DNA from: Petaurus breviceps papuanus
Lineage: Eukaryota > Chordata > Mammalia > Diprotodontia > Petauridae
Assembly (NCBI GenBank): GCA_028583685.1
Contig: JAMXIF010000045.1
Span: forward strand, 3,114,886 to 3,178,885
Length of the DNA stretch: 64,000 nt
Direction of reading: 5' to 3'
Shown: positions 21,604-31,065 of the stretch, piece after piece
Layout of the letters: each line of letters opens with the position of its first letter
How positions within the stretch are numbered: the stretch's first letter is position 1
Position numbers and translations under genes: made by a program
The notes under the pieces: model-generated
What the model was told of the DNA's origin: nothing
Database searches by the model: none
The model's input: only the letters and a program-made list of their open reading frames with translations

Positions 21604-21988
21604 TAGGTGTGAGGGAACCTTGAGGCCACATGTTATCTTCTAAGTCCTCAAGTGTGGCCCTTTGAGCCCATGTTTTATATAACAAATGGTTTTTTGTGGA
21701 GTTTTTTTTTTTTTTTTTGCTTTTCAGAGGGGAGAAGAAAGGGCAACTGGGGTTAAGTTACTTGCCCAAGGTCACACAAATAGCAAGTGTTAAGTGTCCC
21801 AGGCTGGATTTGAACTGAGGTCCTCCTGACTCCAGGGCCAGTGCTCTATTCCCTGTGCCACCTAGCTACCCCAACAAATGCTTTTATTAAAGAGGATTTT
21901 TTCTTTGAAGTTAGGACTCCGTCAAAGGGTCACACTTGAGGACCTAGAAAGTCACATGTGGCCTTGAGGACACAGTTCCTCATCCCTG
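21604..21988. mobile_element. Palindromic hAT-type MITE, split by a SINE
   Basis: The left arm 'gaaccttgaggccacatg..' with 'cctcaagtgtggccctttg' is mirrored by the right arm '..caaagggtcacacttgagg' with 'cacatgtggccttgagg'. The termini match a CAGGGGTGGGGAAC-like inverted repeat. An exact 8-bp duplication tgctagtc (21596-21603 and 21989-21996) flanks it, which is the hAT signature. There is no transposase frame, so it is non-autonomous. Confidence 0.88.
21691..21872 (-). mobile_element. tRNA-derived SINE in the loop of the hAT MITE
   Basis: It has a T18 tail, 'ggcaactggggttaagttac', 'caggctggatttgaactgagg', 'ctgactccagggccagtgc' and the head 'gccacctagctacccc'. The flanks aacaaatg (21681-21688, 21873-21880) are its target duplication. 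It sits between the two arms of the MITE. Confidence 0.92.
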
Positions 21989-22036
21989 TGCTAGTCCTTT
22001 TGAACACCCTATACACCCTCTAGGTTATCATAAAGT

Positions 22037-22068
22037 ATGTATATATATATACATATATATATATATCT
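22037..22068. repeat. (TA)n-rich microsatellite
   Basis: Alternating TA with single C interruptions. This is low-complexity sequence only. Confidence 0.9.
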
Positions 22069-22965
22069 CCAATTTTTATTCTCCCCATAAACTATTAATG
22101 GAGGTCTTCCAAACCAAAAAGTAGTATGAAGTACTCCCTTTACCTTATTATGAGAAGGTCCCAAGTGGAAGGAAAGATCAAGTGTTGTTAGCACAATGGC
22201 CAACAAGCAAACTAATCAAATGTAACAACTAGTTAATTCAATATAACAATTATCTATAACATAATACTAATCAGATTATGTATTTCATTATAAAATGAAC
22301 ATAAAAGTAATTTGAGGAATTTTTTCACCACTGCTGCTTCCCACAATAGCAGGCAATAAGCATCTTTGTTCTATAATAAATGCACAATTTATTTGATGTA
22401 CGAATGCTCATGACTCTGTTGACTTCTCCATAACTCTTCAAATGACAAGAATCTCTTAAGAGTGAAATATAATATTTGCCAGGCATTCTTTCAGAATATT
22501 TGCACTGGATTTGATCAAGAGGCCTTGACCAAATCACACAATAAGACTAAGTGGAGTAGAGGATGGGGAGGAGAGATTGAGACATCAAACTTTTAAGAGA
22601 TTTTGCTTACGGTCTAGACAAAATCCAAGCATTCTACCAGGTGAAGCAACTTGAATTAACCCAGTTTGGAAAGATGATCCTTACCAGGTTGATTGGAGTT
22701 GATTCTCTTAATTAAATAGCTTACCTTATATAGCTACAACATTTATCCTATAATCTTTTTGCAATATTCCTTCATATGTGAAGTAAAGCTTTAATAGCTA
22801 AATTCTTTGACAATCTTTGATTATATTTATGTAGGTACACCCTTCACAGATGCAATCACCATCTCTCCATCCCTGAGATTTTTACTGTGGCTTTCAGTAT
22901 TCCAAGAAGTCCTGCTATTTACTATGGCTATTAAATTCTTTTGGCATACTTCAATTACTCTTGGG
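22069..22965. other. No recognised feature
   Basis: About 900 bases without a repeat family or coding frame I can support. Confidence 0.4.
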
Positions 22966-22969
22966 AAGC

Positions 22970-23190
22970 AGTGTGGTAGAGTATAAAAAGTGCTATGTCT
23001 GTAGTCAGAGGACCTGGTTTCAAATCTAAGCTCTGCTGCTTAATACCTACATTTCCCTGGTTGTCACTTACTTTCTTTAAGCCTCAATTTCCTTATATAT
23101 AAAATAACTATATAGTAACTGAATTAAGTGGATATGGTGCCTGACACATATTAGGTACTTAATTAATACTTTTTGATTGTTTTAGAGGGG
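22970..23190 (+). mobile_element. MIR/Ther-1 type SINE
   Basis: 'gcagtgtggtagagtataaa', 'tagtcagaggacctggtttc', 'tttaagcctcaatttcctta' and the tail 'gcctgacacatattaggtac' are in MIR order. Confidence 0.85.
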
Positions 23191-23194
23191 CCAT

Positions 23195-23510
23195 TTTCTA
23201 AGGATACACACACATATACATATATATATCTGCATCTATATATCTGTCTCTATGCATACATAGAGTCTTAAATTCCCTCCCTCTGTGGAGCAGGCAACAC
23301 TTTCAATACATATACAATATATAAACATACATTTTATATAGTATATATATATATATAATGTTATGTTCTATTCCATTAATAATTATTTAAATATAAAAAT
23401 TAGGAATAATATATTTATGAATATATGAACATATTTAATATATTGTATCTATTTTTACATACATATATAGACAAATCTCTCTCTCTATATTTAAATTATA
23501 TACTTAAATT
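23195..23510. repeat. AT-rich low-complexity block with TA/CA tracts
   Basis: Repeated short runs of tatata, cacaca and tctctc in an AT-rich stretch. Several imperfect microsatellites lie next to one another. Confidence 0.75.
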
Positions 23511-23603
23511 TGAGTAGACATGGGAAGCAAAGCAGGCACTGAGGTATGGGTAGTATGTGGAAAATGCTTAGTTACTTGGGACAACTTCTTGAAATTATAG
23601 ATA

Positions 23604-23687
23604 GATTGGGGTGGCTAGGTTACACAGCATGTAGAGTGCTGGCCCTGGAGTCAGGAGGACCTGAGTTTGGATCCAACCTCAGACATT

Positions 23688-23726
<39 letters not shown>

Positions 23727-23792
23727 TTAGCCATGTGACCTTGGGCAAGTTACTTAACCCCAAATGCCCTCCAAAAAGCAAAAAAAAAAAAA
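23604..23792 (+). mobile_element. tRNA-derived SINE with expanded (CA)n core
   Basis: 'ggggtggctaggttacacag', 'ctggagtcaggaggacctg', 'gatccaacctcagacattta', then (CA)16, then 'ccttgggcaagttacttaac' and an A tail. The 13-bp duplication gaaattatagata (23591-23603, 23793-23805) is exact. The expansion lies at the same internal site as in the SINE of 16269-16468. Confidence 0.95.
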
Positions 23793-24147
23793 GAAATTAT
23801 AGATAAATATCCTAGTTTTATTAATCTAAGGCCAGACCATTAACTAGATGAACTAGGTTCATCAGCTTGAAAAGAAAGGGTTTTTTCATCATATAGTCAT
23901 AGAAGCTTTGCTGTGTTCACAAAATTTAGATATGGCACAACGTATCATAGTCATAAAAGAATGTCTCCCTCCACCAGCACCAACAGAATTTTTATCAATA
24001 CATAATTTTTGTGGATAAGGAAATTGTACTTGAGATACCAGAACAACAGAAGATGGGATGAGGGTGAAGAAAAGATTTCTCAGAGACTTCAGCAATGAAA
24101 TGACCTCTAAAATTAAAGGGAACAAAGCTGAAATTTTGTAATCTGGT

Positions 24148-24148
<1 letters not shown>

Positions 24149-24191
<43 letters not shown>
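24149..24191. repeat. (TG)n microsatellite
   Basis: About 20 tg units. Unlike the other two long TG/CA tracts in the window, it is not inside a recognisable SINE. Confidence 0.97.
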
Positions 24192-24489
24192 TGGGCAAGG
24201 AGGAATTTTGGGATTTTGGCCAAGTTTTGTCTCAGGAAACACAATGGAGACCAGGAAGCCAAGTAATTAGAAAAACAAATAGTGATTCTCTATAGAGTCC
24301 CAGGGGTACCCAGAGTGTTACAACATTGGTGAATATTAAGGATCTGCCTTCTTAGCTATACTGGGAATATCTTAAACATCAACTGAATCCAGTTTAGCAC
24401 AACCCTATTTCACGTCCTTATCACCTCTTACATGGACTATTGTGACAGCTTCCCAAATTGGTCATCCTACTTCAAATCTTCCTCCTTCC

Positions 24490-25199
24490 AGGTAGAGTCA
24501 AGATGGCGGAGTAGAAGCACGATCTTCCCGCTGCTCCTGCCTCCACCTTCCCCAATCCATATAAAAAGGGGACTCTAAACAAACTTTGAAGCTGCAGAAC
24601 CCACAAAATGACACAGAGAAGCTAACCTCCCACTGAGGACAGCCTGGTAGGCTGGCAGGAATCAGCCAGCACAGTGCTCTGGGAGCCAAGCCCAGCCCCA
24701 TGCCCAGGCTTTATCCCCAGCGTGAGCCTGACCAGCCAGAGGGACTCCAGATCAGCAGCAGCTGTGGCCATTTCCAGATTTATCAACACATAGATGCAAA
24801 GGATGAAGTGAGAGGTCAGTGCAGTCTGGACTTTGGGAACAGTAAGTGGGAGAGTGTGGCTTTTGCCCACTGGGGCGAGAAGCTGCTGAGACCCCAGCAC
24901 AGCCAGCCAGCACCACGTGGGGACTTCAGCTCCTGGCCTTAAGAGTGTAGGGGGACCCAGCACCAGTCTGAGGGATAATTGCTTTGGCTTTAACCTGCTT
25001 GGATCTGGATTGCAGTCTAGGGTGGAGGTCCTGGGGCATATGACCAGCTTGCCAGAGCATGTGGAGACCTCAGAGAGGGTAGCCATCTAATACCTCTGGC
25101 AACTGAGAAAATCCCAGCATTTGGGATGAAAGTTCCCCTGTCTGGTGGCAGAATCCTACTGTGGCAAAAAGCCTAGGGATTAAGTGACTGAGGGGCGAC
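24490..25199 (+). promoter_or_regulatory. HAL1 5' UTR with a YY1-like site at the start
   Basis: 'tcaagatggcgga' lies 8-20 bases from the element's first base. L1 elements of other mammals carry a YY1 site (core AAGATGGC) at this same place, where it fixes the transcription start. The same motif is visible at the 5' ends of copies A and D and, in changed form, at 16690-16712. The rest of the 5' UTR is moderately GC-rich. Promoter activity is inferred from position and motif only. Confidence 0.6.
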
Positions 25200-26258
25200 A
25201 TGACCAGGCAAAGGAAACAAAGCAGACAGAAGATTCCAACATTACAGTCCTATTTTAGGGAGAAAAAGGAACAAAGCATGGAAGAGGAGGAAGACAGTGA
25301 AATCAGAACTCCTGCACCAAAAGCTTCAAAGGAAAATACAAGCTGGTTACAGGCCATAGAGGACCTTAAGAAGCAGATAAGAGAAGTGGAGGAAAAATTG
25401 GGAATACAAATGAGAACAATGCAAGAAAATTATGAAATGAGAGGCAACAGCCTGATTGAGGAAAATAATACCTTAACAAACAGACTGACTCAAATGGCAA
25501 AAGAGGCTCAGAAAGGCAATGAGAAAAATGCCTTAAAAAGCCAAATTTGCCAGATGGAAAAAGAATCTCAAGAGATCAATGAGGAGAATCATTGCTTCAG
25601 AATTACACTGGAGCAAATGGAAGCTAATGACTTTATGAGACATCAAGATGCTGTTAAACAGATCCAAACAAATGAAAGAATAGAAGGCAATGTGAAATAT
25701 CTCATGGGAAAAACCACGGACCTGGAAAATAGATCCAGGAGAGATAATTTAAAAATTATTGGACTACCTGAAAGCCATGATGTAAGTAAGAACCTAGAAA
25801 TCATCTTCCATGAAGTTCTCAAAGAAAACTGCTCTGATGTTTTAGTACCAGAGGGCAAAATAGAGGTTGAAAGAATCAACCGATCACCTCCTGAAAAAGA
25901 TCCTAAAAAGAAAACTCCTAGGAATATTATAGCCAGGTTCAGGAATTCCCAGATTAAAGAGAGAATATTACAAGCAGCCAGGAAGAAACAATTTGCATAT
26001 TGTGGAAACACCATCAGGATAACCCAGGATCTGCCAGCTTCTATACTGAGGGATCAAAGGGCTTGGAATATGATATTCCAGAGGGCAAAGGAGCTGGGAT
26101 TAAAACCAAGAGTCACCTACCCAGCAAAACTGAGTATCATGTTTCAGAGGAAAATATGGTCATTCACTGGAATAGAGGACTTTCAAGCATTGTTGCTGGA
26201 AAAACCAGAGTTCAACAGAAAATTTGACATTCAGATACAAGAAGCAAGAGAAGCATGA
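25200..26258 (+). CDS. HAL1/L1 ORF1 protein (RNA-binding retrotransposon protein), intact
   Basis: A 352-residue open frame with no interruption. By analogy with L1 ORF1p it should form coiled-coil trimers that coat the element's RNA in cytoplasmic particles and act as a nucleic-acid chaperone. Residues 1-45 form a basic, then acidic head. About 45-178 is a K/E-rich heptad coiled coil. About 180-265 is the RRM, with NLKIIGLPE (183-191) and RNIIARF (241-247) as its two RNP-like strands. About 268-350 is the C-terminal domain with TYPAKLSI (306-313). Length and order match other mammalian ORF1 proteins (human about 338). The start is the first ATG of the open stretch and fits the relics in copies A, C and D. 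No ORF2 follows. Whether it is expressed cannot be told from sequence. Confidence 0.93.
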   Translation: MTRQRKQSRQKIPTLQSYFREKKEQSMEEEEDSEIRTPAPKASKENTSWLQAIEDLKKQIREVEEKLGIQMRTMQENYEMRGNSLIEENNTLTNRLTQMAKEAQKGNEKNALKSQICQMEKESQEINEENHCFRITLEQMEANDFMRHQDAVKQIQTNERIEGNVKYLMGKTTDLENRSRRDNLKIIGLPESHDVSKNLEIIFHEVLKENCSDVLVPEGKIEVERINRSPPEKDPKKKTPRNIIARFRNSQIKERILQAARKKQFAYCGNTIRITQDLPASILRDQRAWNMIFQRAKELGLKPRVTYPAKLSIMFQRKIWSFTGIEDFQALLLEKPEFNRKFDIQIQEAREA

Positions 26259-26384
26259 GAAGGTAAACAGGGAAAAGAAATCATAAGGAACTTATCAAAG
26301 TTGAACTATTAACATTCCTACATGGAAAAACAATAATTGTAACTTATGAAACTTTTCTCAGTAGTTGAAGGGAATAGAAATATA

Positions 26385-26480
26385 TATATGTATATATATG
26401 TCAACATATATGTCTATGTATGAGGGTATATGGGCATATGAATATATATGTGAATATGTGTATACATGTTTACAGGTATA
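26385..26480. repeat. TATG/TACA-type microsatellite in HAL1 3' region
   Basis: Imperfect runs of tatatg and tatacat just after ORF1, at the position of similar tracts in copies A (13250-13386), C (about 34735-34815) and D (about 40015-40105). Confidence 0.8.
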
Positions 26481-26749
26481 CATAGATAGAGGGCACAGGA
26501 CCAATTTAACAGGAAGGGATGATACTTAAAAGGTCAAATTAAGAGGTGAGAGAGGAATATTATGAGAGTATATGGGGAGATACAGAATGGGGTAAACTAT
26601 CTCATAACGAAGAGGCAAGGGAAAATGGTTACAATGGAGCGGAAGAATAGGAAGGCAAAAGGGAATGGGTCAACCTTATTCCCATTGAATTTGGCTTGAG
26701 GTGGGAATGAAATACACACTAAATAGGGTATCTCACCTTACAGGAGAAT

Positions 26750-26822
26750 GGGGGGGGAGGGGATGAGAGGGAAGATGATGGGAGGGCAGGCCTGGGGGGA
26801 GGGAAGTTGGGATTACCCACTT
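26750..26822 (+). other. G-run cluster (potential G-quadruplex) in the HAL1 3' region
   Basis: Runs of 8, 4, 3, 3, 3, 6, 3 and 3 G occur on the sense strand with loops mostly of 1 to 8 bases. Copies A, C and D have C-rich equivalents (for example 34472-34494) on the plus strand. Mammalian L1 3' UTRs are known to keep a G-rich polypurine tract able to fold as a quadruplex. This looks like the marsupial HAL1 version. Confidence 0.6.
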
Positions 26823-27049
26823 TTGAAAAGGGATGGGATCAAAGTAGAGAATAGAACAAGTGGGAGGTGGGATAGGAGGGAGGGAAATATAGTCAGTCTT
26901 TAACAATATATCTACTATGTTATTGGTTTGCAGTAGCCACACATGTACAACCTACACTGAACTGCTTATCTTCCCAGTAAGTGTGGGTGACAAGGGAGGA
27001 AGGGAATGAATCTGGAATTCAAAGTTTTAAAATCAAATATTCAAATATG

Positions 27050-27090
27050 TATGCATATACATATATATGTGTATATATATATATATTATC
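27050..27090. repeat. TA-rich microsatellite near the HAL1 3' end
   Basis: 'tatacatatatatgtg' runs into (TA)n. It is the counterpart of the ATG tract in copy A and the TA/CA tract in copy C. Confidence 0.85.
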
Positions 27091-27774
27091 ATCAATACTA
27101 TTTTACATGTAATTGGGAAAAAAGATATACAGGCACTGGGGCATGGAGATCCACTGGAAAAGTCCAAAAGGGTATGGGAGAGAATATGGGAGAGAGCAGA
27201 TTGGAGGAGGGAATATCCTGTGGGACTGCTATTTTGGGGGTGGGTAGGGGAAAAACAGGGAGAAAATTTGTAACTCAAAAGCTGGCAGAAATGAATGATG
27301 TAAATCAGAAGTTAAAAAAGCATTTGAAAAAACAAATCTTCCTCCTTCCTAATCTATTCTCCTAATCTTTCTAACCATCCCATTCTTCCTAATCTTTCTA
27401 CCCATATCACTCCCTTTTTCAAGAAGCTTCTGTTGTTCCCTCTGACTTTTAGGATAAAGTACAAACCACTATTTAGCGCTTTTAAAGTTCTTCACATTCT
27501 CTCTGATCTGTCTTTCTTGATGTATTTACTCCTGATTTTTAACCCCTAAAGCTCATTTGCTATCTGACTGATTGTGACATCAATTTACACACCTCCAATC
27601 TTTTGCAGAAATTCCCCATACTCTATGCCTGGAATGCTTTTCTTCCTCAACTTCAGTTCTTGGAATCCCTACTTCCATTCCAGTTTCATGACAATTGTCA
27701 CTTTCTCTAAGAGTCCTCTACTGATTATTGTGTTTTGTAGTAATCCCCCCTCCACTATGAATTTATGTTTTCTT

Positions 27775-27835
27775 TTATTTTTTCAGAAATTATTTATTTA
27801 TTTTTCATTTTCAACATTCATTTCCATATTTTTTT
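27775..27835 (-). mobile_element. Short L1/HAL1 3' end fragment
   Basis: 'tttttcattttcaacattc' and 'atttccat' match the antisense L1/HAL1 3' terminus seen at 11990-12030. Only about 60 bases are present. Confidence 0.4.
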
Positions 27836-29200
27836 TTGTTTGTTTTCATCAAAATAAGTAGCATGGTGTTACTTTGGTGGACAGAGATTTACCCAGAAAT
27901 AGCTTTTCTCTCTAATTGTTTTGGAATTGGGATACTTTCATAGAATCAGAAAGACTGCTAGAGAGAATATAATTCAATCTTATTTTCAAGAACGCTAGTC
28001 TATCTTTTGTCTTTGACATTATTGCCAAGAATTAATTTCTTGATTTCATGGTAGCCATTTCTGATGGATTGGATATGTGTGTATGATTGTACTGAGCCAG
28101 AAATCTCCCAAAGTTGCTGCCTTGCCTAATTCTCATTAAAACTTGATCTTTCTCTAGTTGTCTTATGCAAAAAAACATCTGTTTATACAGTGGAGTCCAT
28201 CTGTTTAATATTGTATTGCCTAAAAGGCCTCGCATTACTGAAAAGCATGGGAGTCAGTTATATATTCCTAACCTTCCTTTAAAACAGTGACTTTAACATA
28301 TATGATGGAGAATTCAGTTATAGACTTTTCATTAGAGCGGTGACATTAATATGAAGCAAAATATTTACATGATATAGCAAATGAATAAACAAAAATTCTA
28401 TCTTTCATATCATTTATCTCTATGCTATTTTGGTCATGCATTCATCAGTAAAAAAATGCATGCAAAAATCATGCTTTCATCCAAAAAGTGAGTATTTACA
28501 CCTTGTATATATTTATTAATTTATATATTATATATGCATATTATATACATACATGTTCCTAAACTGTTTATTTCTGTATTTGTTTCAATGGCTGAAATAT
28601 TTACTTCGCAAAAGACATGTAGCTGAATGACAAAGTATATTATTGGCTTCATTTATTAAATATTGATCCTCATTTTTCATTCTTTCCACCACTTATGCAA
28701 AGGTGTTTGATAAAATTCAGTTAATAAACGTCAGTCTTTGTGGATGGCAATTAGTTACCCTTACAAACAGATCTGAAGGTGTTCCGTTTATATCGTTAAC
28801 AAATGAGTTAAAACTCATTGAATCATTTCATTTGGAAGATTTTTAAAAGGCTAGAAATGCTGTTAAGTTTTTAAAGTGTGAAGATATGTGAGGTTTTTTT
28901 TTTTTACAGATGACACACATTTCGTTTTTGACAACAAAATCACATAACTGAGGAAACATTTCCAAACATCTGTTTTCACAATACTGTTCTTTAAGCATCT
29001 TTCAATAAGCATTTTCTCTGCTTATGGTTAAAATAATGCCTTTGTCTGGTACAAGATGTACAAGGAACTAATCCAAGTACATGACATGAGAAGTAACAGT
29101 GACAATGAGAACAAGTAAAAGCACCCCCAAGTTTAGGTAGTTGAATAATATGAAAAAACAGTTCTTAAAACTATACAAGATGTTTAACAGTGATATGCAA
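27836..29200. other. No repeat recognised; possibly single-copy
   Basis: About 1.36 kb without a repeat match I can see, apart from a short TA-rich patch at 28505-28555. 28650-29130 is less biased in composition than its surroundings. No exon-like frame is seen. Confidence 0.4.
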
Positions 29201-29204
29201 AGCA

Positions 29205-29462
29205 GTTAGGTGGTGCAGGCTGTGGAACATTCAACCAAGATTCAGGAAGACCTGACTTCAGATCTGATCTCAAATACTTACTAGCTGTTTGACTCTGGCC
29301 AAGTCACTCAACTTCTGGCTGCCTCAGTTTCCTCATCTGTAAAATAAGAATGACAATAGCACTTACCTCCCACAGTAGTTGCAAGGACAAAATGAGGTAA
29401 TATTTACAAAGTGCTTAGGAGAGGGCCTAGCACAGAATAGGTACCTAATACATATTTGTCCC
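29205..29462 (+). mobile_element. MIR/Ther-1 type SINE
   Basis: Head 'agcagttaggtggtgcag', then 'ggccaagtcactcaacttc', 'tgcctcagtttcctcatctg' and tail 'gggcctagcacagaatagg'. Nearly full length. Confidence 0.9.
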
Positions 29463-29499
29463 CTTCCTTCATATGAATGATTGCCTCCAATCAATAACA

Positions 29500-29962
29500 A
29501 GATAAAAAATAAATTCTCTGAGGGCTTAGTACACACTCTAAACTAACAAAAGATGGGAATGTTTAATGTTGAAGAGACTATGTAAAGATAGATGCCCTAA
29601 CACATTCTCGGTGAAATGAAAAGGTTCAAAGTTTCCAGAAAGCAATTTGGAATTATGTTAAGAGAGTGAGGAAAGCATTCATGAGCCTCTTGATCCAGAG
29701 ATCGCACCTCTAGGCATAAAGGCCAAGAAAGTAAAAAAAAAAAATAGAAACAAATGTTCAACACACTTAAATATTTATAGAAGAAGTAGTTTTATTTTTG
29801 TAATATCAAAGAACGGGAAACAAATGGAATCTTGCAAACAGATTGCAGTATAGAAATGTGATGGAATATTATTGTGCCATAAAAACTTATGATTATGAAG
29901 AATACAAGGAATCATGGGAATACTTATGGAAATTGATACAAAGTGAAATAAGTAATTACAGG
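29500..29962 (+). mobile_element. Old L1 3' region
   Basis: 'caatttggaattatgt', 'atggaatattattgtgcc' and 'tacaaagtgaaataagta' match the marsupial L1 3' text. The antisense counterpart of that text lies at 36716-36900. It is diverged and truncated at both ends. Confidence 0.65.
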
Positions 29963-29989
29963 AAAACAACTTTCTGTGTATCTGGGGCA

Positions 29990-30245
29990 GCTATATAGTA
30001 CAGTGAATAGAATAATTGGCCTAGAGTCAGGGAGATCTGAATTAAAATCCAGCCTCAGTTACTTATTAGATGTGTGACCCTGGGCAAATAACTTAACTCC
30101 TATTTGCCACAGTTCCTCATTTGCAAAATGACAATGGACTGGAAAAGGAAATGGCGACGAACTCCAGGATTTTTGCTAAGAATGTAACATAGAAATATTC
30201 ATGGGTTCATAAGAGTCAGGCATGACTGAATGACCAAACAACAAC
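29990..30245 (+). mobile_element. tRNA-headed SINE with RTE-derived tail (copy 3)
   Basis: It has the head 'gcagctatatagtacagtg', 'gtgtgaccctgggcaaata', and the tail 'cataagagtcaggcatgac' then 'tgaatgaccaaacaac'. Its tail shows the RTE ending clearly. Confidence 0.88.
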
Positions 30246-30363
30246 AAATATCTACCTATATCTGCATCTCTATCATCTACATCTATCTCTCCCTATAACT
30301 AATCATCTATATTGATATAGATATATCTACATCTATGTTAATCTTGATTTTCAGCATGATTTC

Positions 30364-30529
30364 TTTTTATTTTTTATTTTTTAAGCAATCAGGGTTAAGT
30401 AACCTGCTCAAGGTTACACGGCCAGGTGTTTCTGGGTGGGTGCTAAGTGTCTGAGCCCGGGATTCGATCTCCAGGTCTTCTCAACACTGGAGCCAGTGCT
30501 CTTACTAGCTGTGCTACCTGGCCGCCCCC
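30364..30529 (-). mobile_element. tRNA-derived SINE
   Basis: It has the same subtype as 18582-18735 (head on the right, '..gtgctacctggccgccccc'). An exact 14-bp duplication ttcagcatgatttc flanks it (30350-30363, 30530-30543). Confidence 0.95.
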
Positions 30530-30544
30530 TTCAGCATGATTTCA

Positions 30545-30830
30545 ATATGACTATGAGTATGTCAGTCTTTCTTGGTGAATATGAATGGGAAAAACAGACC
30601 GACATAAAAATCTAAACTCAATGCTATGTAATTATAATGACCGACTTTCCTATCAAAGAAGGGATACAATAATTCACTTCTCTTCTTTCTTTATTGAAAT
30701 ACGTGATCGTGGATGTGAAATATTGCATGTGCGGTTGAACTTGATCGATGTATTTATTGGGAATATTTGCTGAAATGCTTCTCTTACCTTCTAAAAGCAT
30801 ATTATTATTATTATTATTATTATTATTTTA
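30545..30830 (+). mobile_element. Dispersed repeat ending in (ATT)n
   Basis: 'gtaattataatgaccgact', 'aagaagggatacaata' and 'atattgcatgtgcggttg' resemble a recurring marsupial repeat, likely a worn retrotransposon end. It closes in about nine att units (30800-30827). The 62-residue frame at 30585-30773 has no known domain. Family not assigned. Confidence 0.4.
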
Positions 30831-30859
30831 AATAAAGAATAACCCTCTAAGTGTAGAAG

Positions 30860-31065
30860 AGGGAAGGATAATATGATCACAGAGCTAGAAAGGACCTCAG
30901 AGGCTGTCTAGTTAAACCTCCATATTTATAGATGAACCGAAATCCAAGGAAGTTAAATGACTTGCCCAAGGTCACAGAAGTACTAATTATCAGAGTTTGG
31001 ATTAGAGCCCAGATCCTCTGACTGCAAGCCAATGCTTTTCCCACATTACCACATTGTCTTTCAGG
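30860..31065 (+). mobile_element. MIR-like CORE-SINE relative
   Basis: 'cagagctagaaaggacctcag', 'gacttgcccaaggtcacag', 'cagatcctctgactgcaag' and the end 'cacattaccacattg' follow a common old mammalian SINE-like order. Confidence 0.65.

Larger units (their letters stand above)
24490..27332 (+). mobile_element. Complete half-L1 (HAL1) retrotransposon, copy B
   Basis: It starts aggtagagtcaagatggcgg and ends ..catttgaaaaaa. An exact 17-bp target duplication (caaatcttcctccttcc, 24473-24489 and 27333-27349) flanks it. Layout: 710-bp 5' UTR, intact ORF1 (25200-26258), 1074-bp 3' region, short A-rich end. At 2843 bp it lacks any ORF2. The 3' region has no reverse transcriptase or endonuclease text in any frame. 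HAL1 elements are L1 derivatives that lost ORF2 and must be moved by L1 ORF2 protein in trans. It is the best preserved copy here and probably the youngest. Confidence 0.95.
24400..27760 (+). mobile_element. Old L2/CR1-like LINE 3' region, split by HAL1 copy B
   Basis: The pieces at 24400-24489 ('cacctcttacatggactattg', 'gcttcccaaattggtc') and 27350-27760 ('tttttcaagaagcttctg', 'aggataaagtacaaacc', 'cctggaatgcttttcttcc') read as one continuous old mammalian repeat once 24490-27349 is removed. This confirms the HAL1 boundaries. The last part resembles 32505-32830. Confidence 0.6.

Noticed and set aside
23889-24242. Frames with threonine-histidine repeats (also 16068-16424 and 23546-23806).
   Set aside because: They come from CA/TG microsatellites, partly inside SINEs.
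25643-26014. A 123-residue open frame on the minus strand opposite HAL1 ORF1.
   Set aside because: It is the shadow of the ORF1 coding strand. Similar minus/plus shadows recur in copies A and C.
26259-27332. A search for ORF2 hidden downstream of ORF1 in HAL1 copy B.
   Set aside because: No reverse transcriptase or endonuclease motif in any frame, and the target duplication closes the element at 27332.
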